Assembly: GCA_001789805.1 (NCBI GenBank)
Contig: MGAR01000010.1
Span: 22,896 to 63,988, forward strand
Direction: 5' to 3'
Origin: Candidatus Roizmanbacteria bacterium RIFCSPLOWO2_01_FULL_41_22
GTDB taxonomy: Bacteria; Patescibacteriota; Microgenomatia; UBA1406; GWC2-37-13
DNA: 41,093 bases
This document shows positions 34,955 to 41,093 of the stretch, piece by piece. The position numbers were made by a program, and so were the translations under genes. Below the pieces are notes generated by a model. That model saw only the letters and a program-made list of their open reading frames with translations, made no database searches and was not told the origin of the DNA. How positions within the stretch are numbered: position 1 is the stretch's first letter; every line of letters starts with the position of its first letter.

Positions 34955-36787
34955 CTATTGATTAGGTATGGATATAAGGGCTTGACGAATCTCTTGATTA
35001 GTCGGATCAATCTCCAAAGTTTTCAAAAAATATTTTTTAGCAAGATCGAATTTTTTTTCCTCAAGATAAAGATAGCCAAGACCGGCCGCTAACTGAGAAT
35101 TGTCGGGAAAAAGACTTGTTGCTTTTTTTAAAGTAGCTTCAGCGCTGACAAATTCCTTTTTCTGGTAGTATAAATAGGCAATCGCTTGGTAAGATTGCCA
35201 TATATTGGGATTATTATGAAGCGCTTTTTGATATAAGACCATTGCCTCTTTTAGCTTTCCCATTTTGACGTAAGTGTTGCCTAAATTATGATAGGCGTCG
35301 GCGTATTTTGGATTTAGCTTTATTGCGGTTTGAAACTCTTCTGCTGAGCGCTGTAAATCACCTTGTCGCCCATAGACATCGCCCATATTATTATGTGATT
35401 TCGGATCTGAAGGTGAAGTCTTGACAGTGGCCAACCACAGATTATCTTCTGTTTTCCAGTCATTGTTTCGAATGATTGTCCGTACCATAAAAGTAAAGAT
35501 AACGATTACAAAAATAACTATTGATGCCGCTCTCAGTCGATACTTGTTGGTAATCTTTTCGATAAAATAACAAAACAGGAAGACAACGGCGATTGTTCCG
35601 GCATACACATATCGTTCCGCTACAATCCAAGCAATACCAAAAGGTGTTAAAGTTACCGCCAAAGAAAGCGGGAAAAAAAGCATCCAAAAAAAAGCCAATT
35701 TATCTTTCTTGATAAAGGCAAAAGTTATCAATAAATAGATCATCAATAACACCGCCATCACCATCAGTTGAGAAAAACCATACATTAGTTCTGAATGATA
35801 AAGAGTGAGATTAACCGGAAAAAATATTAATTGAAGATAGTTGGTGATGGCAACGGGGACAGTCAGAAATGGATTAAGTTGAGTATTAGTTACATAATGA
35901 AGCGTTTGGAAATTATGCAACCGGCTGCCAATACCGGCAAGATTGCCAATTCCCCAAATTACGCTAAGCACAAGATAGGGGATTAATTTTCGCCAGCTAT
36001 TTTTGATATCGCCAAATAATAACTCAAATAGGCCGTAAAAAGGGCTTAATACTACCGTCATCGGCGAACTCATAAGAGAGGCGATATATGAGACGATTGA
36101 TAGACTATATAGTTTAAAACTACGACGGGATAGGAGGAAGGAAACAAATGATAATAAAAAGAAAAAAGTATATTGCACGTAACCACCGCCAGAAATCCAG
36201 GTAATTGATTCAACAAGAACCGGATGAACTGCAAATATACAGGCAGTAAAAAGAGCCAAACGCCGATTGGAAAGTAGGCAAAAAAGGAAATAAACTAACA
36301 CAGTTGATCCCAGATGGAAAAAAATATTAACTAACCGAAAATACGCCGGTGTTAGTCCAAATAAATGATAGATTACAAATAAAATAAATGGTCGTAACGG
36401 ATAAAAAGGGGAAGAAAAAATGTTACTTAAATTTCCGATCTGCTTATTTTGCACAATGCCAAGAAGGTCATCGGAAAGAAAGACGTTATTTATCGAGTTA
36501 AAATAGGTGACAAAAACCAGTACGGCAAGTAAAAAAATTGATGAAATAGTAAAACTATCACGCAACCGTTTTCCCAATTCTAAATTTTGGGGAAATGTGA
36601 ATTTATGACTAATCTCTGGTGGTTTAATTTGAGCAGCAAACTGATCGTATTTTTCTTTCCGCCAAATTCGCTTCAGATAAGATAAAATTTCCGCTTGGGA
36701 AAGCTGGATTGTGGCGGATATTTCCTCAAGAGTAAGGCGCTTAATATTTTTTTGAATGTGCTTTTTTTGGAAGTGAGTAAGAGACAT
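34955..36787 (-). CDS. GT-C-like membrane protein with C-terminal TPRs (TMTC-like)
   Basis: This 610-residue protein has a basic N-terminus with a short helix-turn-helix-like stretch (LTLEEISATIQLSQAEILSYL). About ten membrane segments follow from residue 80 to 435. After the first is VFLSDDLLG (D106, D107), the acidic pair seen in TMTC/PMT-type GT-C enzymes. The last 150 residues form about four tetratricopeptide repeats (SHNNMGDVYGRQGDLQRSAEEF, then DAYHNLGNTYVKMGKLKEAM). The layout resembles eukaryotic TMTC O-mannosyltransferases and bacterial relatives. It may glycosylate surface proteins such as the Thr-rich stalk protein, but this is inference. It is transcribed against its neighbours. 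Confidence 0.8.
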   Translation of the reverse strand: MSLTHFQKKHIQKNIKRLTLEEISATIQLSQAEILSYLKRIWRKEKYDQFAAQIKPPEISHKFTFPQNLELGKRLRDSFTISSIFLLAVLVFVTYFNSINNVFLSDDLLGIVQNKQIGNLSNIFSSPFYPLRPFILFVIYHLFGLTPAYFRLVNIFFHLGSTVLVYFLFCLLSNRRLALFTACIFAVHPVLVESITWISGGGYVQYTFFFLLSFVSFLLSRRSFKLYSLSIVSYIASLMSSPMTVVLSPFYGLFELLFGDIKNSWRKLIPYLVLSVIWGIGNLAGIGSRLHNFQTLHYVTNTQLNPFLTVPVAITNYLQLIFFPVNLTLYHSELMYGFSQLMVMAVLLMIYLLITFAFIKKDKLAFFWMLFFPLSLAVTLTPFGIAWIVAERYVYAGTIAVVFLFCYFIEKITNKYRLRAASIVIFVIVIFTFMVRTIIRNNDWKTEDNLWLATVKTSPSDPKSHNNMGDVYGRQGDLQRSAEEFQTAIKLNPKYADAYHNLGNTYVKMGKLKEAMVLYQKALHNNPNIWQSYQAIAYLYYQKKEFVSAEATLKKATSLFPDNSQLAAGLGYLYLEEKKFDLAKKYFLKTLEIDPTNQEIRQALISIPNQ

Positions 36788-36869
36788 GCAAAATTTCGGT
36801 GATTATTAAACTGTCGCTTTTGTATTATGATATCATGTTTGTGTTTTAATTTATGGGTCTACTCTCGCT

Positions 36870-38027
36870 ATGTCGCCAATAAAAATTGCGTATGTTTCCT
36901 CAATGCTTCCGGGAGGTCACTATTCACAAAGTCTGTGCCGGGCACTTGCACAGCAACCCATTAATTTATTGGTTTATACTGATCGCCAGTTAGCCAACCT
37001 GAAGATTAAAGACTGCGGTCAAGTAAAGGCTGTCTGGACAAAAGATCTTCGCTATATTTTCCAAATCACTTGGCAAATTATTAAAGATCAGCCCGATATC
37101 GTGCACGTGCAACACGAATTCAATATGTACGGAGGACTGATTACCGCAATTTTTTTTCCTTTGTTGCTGCTAATTCTAAAAGTATTGCGGATAAGAACCG
37201 TTATCACCATCCACGCAGTTCCAGATCGCAAATTAATTGATGATCAATTTCTAAAAATGTTTTTTAGTAAACCACCAATTGTAATGAGGCCAGCTTTTAT
37301 CCGCGTGGGTTTGGATTTTCTATACAGACTAATCGGCTTATTTTCCCACCAACTCGTCGTCCACAATCGCCGGATGAAACTGCAGTTAGTAAACCAGTAC
37401 CACCTTTCATCCGCAAAAATCAATGTCGTCCCACCTTTAATCGAGATGCACCGATTCGTGCCAACAGTTAAGGAAAAATTCTTTTTATTTTTCGGTTATA
37501 TTGTCGGCCGCAAAGGTTTAGAAATACTCATTGATGCCTTTGCTCACTTTTGGCGGCGACATCTTGATTACCGGTTGATTTTGGCCGGTGGCACTATTGC
37601 AGGTCAAAAACAAACTAAGCAGGAAATTGTAAAATTTATAAAAAGAAAAGGGCTAACCAAGGCAATAAGCCTGATTGGTTTTATCGAAGAAAAAGACTTC
37701 GCTCAATATTTTTTACCCTCCCAGGCAGTGTTATTGCCAGCTATTCTTTCCGTTTCTTCAAGCGGTCCGCTTACCCACGCTTGGTCTTTTCATAAATGCG
37801 TGTTGGCTTCAAATATCGGGAATTATTCTTGTGATATTGACAATGGTGTTAATGGCATTCTTGTGGATAATAATGCGTGGCAGGGAATTTTAGAAAAAAT
37901 AGTTTATGACAACCGCTTGGTAGAAAAAATTGAACAAGGAGCAAGAACAACCGCCAAAAAACGCCACCCTCAACAGATCGGTGCCCTGTATTACCATCTT
38001 TATCAACAACTGCTAAATGAGACCTGA
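36870..38027 (+). CDS. Family 4-like glycosyltransferase (GT-B)
   Basis: This 385-residue protein has two Rossmann-like halves. The N-terminal half has IAYVSSMLPGGHYS and DIVHVQHEFNMYGG; the C-terminal half has FFLFFGYIVGRKGLEILIDAF and YRLILAGG, then LPAILSVSSSGPLTHAW. Family 4 usually has an Ex7E motif here. The first Glu position reads SVSSSG and the second is absent, a change that occurs in some GT4 branches. Such enzymes add sugars from nucleotide donors on the cytoplasmic side. Its last 11 nt overlap the next gene, so translation is likely coupled. Confidence 0.87.
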   Translation: MSPIKIAYVSSMLPGGHYSQSLCRALAQQPINLLVYTDRQLANLKIKDCGQVKAVWTKDLRYIFQITWQIIKDQPDIVHVQHEFNMYGGLITAIFFPLLLLILKVLRIRTVITIHAVPDRKLIDDQFLKMFFSKPPIVMRPAFIRVGLDFLYRLIGLFSHQLVVHNRRMKLQLVNQYHLSSAKINVVPPLIEMHRFVPTVKEKFFLFFGYIVGRKGLEILIDAFAHFWRRHLDYRLILAGGTIAGQKQTKQEIVKFIKRKGLTKAISLIGFIEEKDFAQYFLPSQAVLLPAILSVSSSGPLTHAWSFHKCVLASNIGNYSCDIDNGVNGILVDNNAWQGILEKIVYDNRLVEKIEQGARTTAKKRHPQQIGALYYHLYQQLLNET

Positions 38028-39066
38028 GTTTTCAATTATTATCGTCAACTGCAACGGTTTTACTTTCCTGAAAGGCTGCCTTCGCTCAATTTCCCAAGTG
38101 ACCGACTGCGCCAAGGAGGTCATTGTCGTTGATAACGGTTCAACCGATGAGAGCATTACCAAAACTTGCCAACTTTTCCCAGAGGTAATGTTGATTCAAC
38201 TGATGCGTAATTTTGGCCCAGCTTATGCCAGAAATGCCGGTTTGGCAAAAGCTAAAGGCAAGTTGATTGTTTTTTTAGACAATGACACCAAGCTCGACCG
38301 CCACTGCCTAAAATGCGCCCGCGACGCTTTTGCTCGTGATCCCAAACTGGGAATTATACAGTGTAAATTAGTTTTGATGAATGATCCAAAGTCGTTAGAC
38401 AGTACCGGCGAATATCTGGGGCAAAACGGCTTTCTGGTGCACCGCACGGAAATGGGCGATCGAGACTGCGACAGCCGGGGAGTAAATGAGATAATCTTTT
38501 CTGCCAAGTCGGCAGGTATGATAGTACGCCGTGATGTAATAAGGCAAGCGGGCGGCTTTGACAACGATTATTTTATCTATCTTGAGGAAACTGATCTGGC
38601 TTGGCGAGTTTGGCTACAGGGATTCACGGTCAAATATTTTGCCGCCTGTATTGTCCTTCATCAAGCCGGAACAAGCTCCCTCATTCTGTCTCCTGATACT
38701 CATAATTATCACGCCAAATTTCATGGAACAAAAAATTATCTACTGACCCTGCTTAAAAACCTACAAGCCATAAACTTAATTAAAATCGTACCCGTACACC
38801 TGACGCTTTGGATCGGGCTGGCCTACTTTGCTTTATTTAGGCGGCAGTGGCAGACGTTTTACTGGATTCATAAAGCCGTTTTTTGGAATATCCGCCATAT
38901 TGGGCAGACCTGGGAAAAACGGAGGATTATTCAAAAACAACGGAGAATTTGTGACTCAGATCTGTTTCCCATTATTATGAAAAAACAACCTTTTTGGTAT
39001 TATCTTAATAAAATTCGTAGTAAACCGCCGGTGGGTTTAACAGAAGGATTTTTTAGAAACCAATAA
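38017..39066 (+). CDS. Family 2 glycosyltransferase (rhamnosyltransferase type)
   Basis: This 349-residue GT-A enzyme has FSIIIVNCNGFTFLKGCLRSI, VVDNGSTDES, the DND motif in VFLDNDTKL (about residues 87-91) and GGFDNDYFIYLEETDLAWR, the typical ED/acceptor segment of GT2 enzymes of the rhamnosyltransferase type. The C-terminal part has one or two hydrophobic helices near residue 255-280. It starts within the end of the previous gene (11-nt overlap) and ends 1 nt before the next. Confidence 0.9.
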   Translation: MRPEFSIIIVNCNGFTFLKGCLRSISQVTDCAKEVIVVDNGSTDESITKTCQLFPEVMLIQLMRNFGPAYARNAGLAKAKGKLIVFLDNDTKLDRHCLKCARDAFARDPKLGIIQCKLVLMNDPKSLDSTGEYLGQNGFLVHRTEMGDRDCDSRGVNEIIFSAKSAGMIVRRDVIRQAGGFDNDYFIYLEETDLAWRVWLQGFTVKYFAACIVLHQAGTSSLILSPDTHNYHAKFHGTKNYLLTLLKNLQAINLIKIVPVHLTLWIGLAYFALFRRQWQTFYWIHKAVFWNIRHIGQTWEKRRIIQKQRRICDSDLFPIIMKKQPFWYYLNKIRSKPPVGLTEGFFRNQ

Positions 39067-39067
39067 T

Positions 39068-40045
39068 ATGCAAGCGATTATTTTTATACCAACTTTAAAT
39101 CGGTTTACTCCATTAATAAACTGTCTTGACAGCCTCGATAAACAATCGTACCGGGATTTTTGGGTATTGATGATAGCGCCAGCAATAGACCAAAAAATCA
39201 GCAACCGGTTAAAAAACTATACTTTCCATATCAGATATATCAAGCAAGGTAAAACCGGTCTGGTGGAGGCGGCCAATCAAGCGCTTACCCTGGCCGGTGA
39301 CTCAGATATCTTTATTCGCATTGACGATGATGTGGTCGTTGACAAAGACTGGCTTACTAATATGGTTAAAAGTTTTGATAAAAATCAAAAAGTGGGGGGA
39401 GTGACCGGACCGACTCTGATGACTAAAAAGGGGATTGAGTCGCGGGATGTACTGTCGTTTATCAAACGATTTTATGAGGATAAAAGCTTTCTTTGGCAGA
39501 TTGTCGGTAAAATATATTTGAAGTTAATCTACAACAACAATCCCTATGCCATTGGCAGATTTTTCCCAAGCGGTGCTTTTTCATTAGGTTCCAATTATGC
39601 AAAGTCAACAAAACTCCCAAAACCAGTTGAAGTTGACAACTTGGAAGCGTGCAACTTCTCCTGTCGCACTAAACTATTGCGGCAGCTTGGCGGCTTTGAC
39701 CCGATCTTTAACCGAGGGTTGGGAGAGTATCATGAAGCTGATATTGCCTGTAAATTGCGTAGACTAGGTTATAAACTGATTTTTAATCCAAAAGCTCTTG
39801 TCTGGCATAAAGTGGAAACTACCAAAAACAACGGATCAAGGCCGGATGCTTTCTACCGGATTTTCAATTTTATTGTTTTTTACCGTCGCCACTTAAAAAA
39901 AGGTCGTGGGGCATACCTTCAATTTATTCTTAATGTAATAATGCAAAATTGTTACTATGCTTATACTTTCCTAAAAACTGGCAAATTATCTTTATTAGGT
40001 GCGCTACCTGGGACAGTATATGGATTTTTAGCTAAAATAACATGA
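39068..40045 (+). CDS. Family 2 glycosyltransferase
   Basis: This 325-residue protein has IFIPTLNRFTPLINCLDSL, FIRIDDDVVVDKDWL (DDD motif, about residues 84-88), VTGPTLMTKKG, and a second-half FDPIFNRGLGEYHEADIACKLRRLGYKL acceptor segment. It is a GT-A enzyme with no clear membrane anchor except a weak hydrophobic stretch near the end. It overlaps the next gene through an ATGA junction (40042-40045). Confidence 0.9.
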   Translation: MQAIIFIPTLNRFTPLINCLDSLDKQSYRDFWVLMIAPAIDQKISNRLKNYTFHIRYIKQGKTGLVEAANQALTLAGDSDIFIRIDDDVVVDKDWLTNMVKSFDKNQKVGGVTGPTLMTKKGIESRDVLSFIKRFYEDKSFLWQIVGKIYLKLIYNNNPYAIGRFFPSGAFSLGSNYAKSTKLPKPVEVDNLEACNFSCRTKLLRQLGGFDPIFNRGLGEYHEADIACKLRRLGYKLIFNPKALVWHKVETTKNNGSRPDAFYRIFNFIVFYRRHLKKGRGAYLQFILNVIMQNCYYAYTFLKTGKLSLLGALPGTVYGFLAKIT

Positions 40046-41055
40046 AAAAACCAACGATCTCAATCTGCATCCCCACCTACAATCGGGCTGATTATTTAGA
40101 TCAGACATTGCAAAGCGTTATAAAACAGACAGTTAAACCTTTTGAGGTCTTAGTAATCGATAATGCCTCAACGGATAATACGCCAGACATTATAAAAAAA
40201 TACCGGAAATTCGGAATCAGCTTTATTCAAAACAGTAAAAATCTGGGAATGATTGGCAACCTTAATAAATGTCTACTGCTGGCAAAGGGCAAGTTTGTCA
40301 GTATTTTACCTAGCGATGATCTGATTTTACCTACTTGGTATGAACAATGGGAAAAAATCATTACCCAAAATAAAGCATCGGTCTATACCTGCTCGCTTGT
40401 AGTTGTTGACAGTAATGGCCAGTCGCTATTTGTTGGACGCACTTTCTCAAAAAACCATTTAATCCAACAGCCGACTGTAATGGAGAAATTTTACTGCCAT
40501 TACTCACCTTTGTTGCCGCCGACAGCGGCGGTAGTTTATCGAAAAGATATTTTTCAAGATCTGGGCCATTTTGATCCCACACTTTCTACTGAGGCCGATG
40601 TGGAGATTTCGCTCAAAATAATGTCCAAATACGATATTTATTATCTGGATAAAATCCTGTTTGCCCACCGCTGGCACGAAACGCAGTCTTATGACCAAGT
40701 TGAGCAAAAAAAGACCGAGGAAAATGATCTGCGGCGTTTGGATAACTACTTCCATATTTTATCCGATTATTATCAAAAACATATCAAAGATCAACCCATT
40801 GACCGACTCTTTCTCACCAGCCATATTTCAATGACTTTAGGCAGTGTCAATCTGTATCTTTTTTTAGGAAAATATAAAAAGGTTTTTGGCACCTATAAAA
40901 TCATCAACCACTATTTTCCAGGGGTTTGGTGGCACAACTTCGATTGGTTATTCTTTCTCAAAACCCAGCTACTATTTATAAAAAGAGCGTTATTTGGAAA
41001 AATATTAAACAAGAAAGATTTCAAAGAAATCAAATTGTTGACCTCTTTGTATTAA
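40042..41055 (+). CDS. Family 2 glycosyltransferase
   Basis: This 337-residue GT-A enzyme has PTISICIPTYNRADYLDQTL, VIDNASTDNTPD, the SDD motif in VSILPSDDLILP (about residues 91-95) and DLGHFDPTLSTEADVEISLK in the acceptor part. It shares a 4-nt overlap with the previous gene and is the fourth in a tightly coupled run. The last 22 nt before the window edge hold a -10 box and the first codons of another gene. Confidence 0.9.
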   Translation: MKKPTISICIPTYNRADYLDQTLQSVIKQTVKPFEVLVIDNASTDNTPDIIKKYRKFGISFIQNSKNLGMIGNLNKCLLLAKGKFVSILPSDDLILPTWYEQWEKIITQNKASVYTCSLVVVDSNGQSLFVGRTFSKNHLIQQPTVMEKFYCHYSPLLPPTAAVVYRKDIFQDLGHFDPTLSTEADVEISLKIMSKYDIYYLDKILFAHRWHETQSYDQVEQKKTEENDLRRLDNYFHILSDYYQKHIKDQPIDRLFLTSHISMTLGSVNLYLFLGKYKKVFGTYKIINHYFPGVWWHNFDWLFFLKTQLLFIKRALFGKILNKKDFKEIKLLTSLY

Positions 41056-41059
41056 AGAC

Positions 41060-41065
41060 TATAAT
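41060..41065 (+). promoter_or_regulatory. -10 box before the last, partial gene
   Basis: TATAAT ends 12 nt before ATG41078, leader about 6 nt. This suggests that the next gene starts its own transcript. Confidence 0.45.
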
Positions 41066-41077
41066 AAAATTCATTCT

Positions 41078-41093
41078 ATGAATTTAGTCATAC
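41078..41093 (+). CDS. Start of a gene cut by the window edge
   Basis: ATG followed by codons for NLVI and one extra base. Only five residues are visible, so no function can be given. The -10 box upstream and the same strand as the glycosyltransferases suggest it belongs to the same region. Confidence 0.4.

Noticed and set aside
36870-38027. GT-B protein as an inactive enzyme because of the missing Ex7E motif
   Set aside because: Some GT4 branches lack these Glu residues, and the other donor-site motifs are present, so loss of activity is not supported.

Overview
The window most likely comes from a member of the Candidate Phyla Radiation (Patescibacteria), probably Microgenomates. This is an inference from gene content. 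The genes are compact and AT-leaning. Housekeeping genes are scattered in small unusual clusters. There is an ADP-forming acyl-CoA synthetase, many glycosyltransferases and Pro/Thr-stalk surface proteins. Shine-Dalgarno sites are almost absent, and many ATGs lie only 5-9 nt after a -10 box. UGA is a normal stop: cysS, miaA and several other genes end in TGA at the expected family length, so the Gly-recoded CPR lineages are excluded.

Layout. 1-2.3 kb (minus): recR (cut by the window edge) and RNase J, with a possible pyruvate-kinase-like remnant just upstream of RNase J. 2.3-4.6 kb: a DUF59/MIP18 protein, a charged orphan protein and a Tat-signal secreted protein. 4.6-4.95 kb: tRNA-Pro(CGG), then a non-coding stretch with two inverted-repeat structures. 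4.95-7.4 kb: an MBL-fold hydrolase, cysS and a small coiled-coil protein. 7.4-11.4 kb (minus): acyl-CoA synthetase and a GT-C membrane glycosyltransferase. 11.4-13.2 kb: rpsF-ssb-rpsR and a barrel-sandwich-like orphan. 13.3-17.8 kb: S41 and HtrA proteases, hisS and a release factor 1 lacking its N-terminal domain. 17.8-20.2 kb: rpmE, then a structured leader with rplJ-rplL and a DUF62 SAM hydrolase. 20.2-27.2 kb: gyrB, ppa, gyrA, folD, miaA. 27.2-28.9 kb: two membrane/surface proteins. 28.9-32.2 kb (minus): lepA and pyk. 32.2-41.1 kb: an envelope-glycan island of five soluble-type glycosyltransferases, a B12-type radical SAM protein and a GT-C/TPR membrane protein.

How the genes work together. 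Much of the window is information processing: translation (tRNA, S6, S18, L31, L10, L7/L12, CysRS, HisRS, RF1, EF4, MiaA) and DNA topology and repair (GyrA, GyrB, SSB, RecR). Energy genes are consistent with fermentation: pyruvate kinase and ADP-forming acyl-CoA synthetase both make ATP by substrate-level phosphorylation, and pyrophosphatase pulls biosynthetic reactions. The rest builds and maintains the cell surface: two periplasm-facing proteases, a Tat cargo, a stalked Cys-rich surface protein and the glycosyltransferase island.

The most notable observations are a duplicated hairpin in the L10 leader, a structured element after tRNA-Pro, three four-unit arrays of 7-bp repeats (one inside lepA), the shortened RF1, a non-canonical Cx4Cx2C radical SAM motif, the pyk-like fragment and the widespread leaderless promoter layout. 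No CRISPR array, insertion sequence, phage gene or clear Rho-independent terminator was seen.
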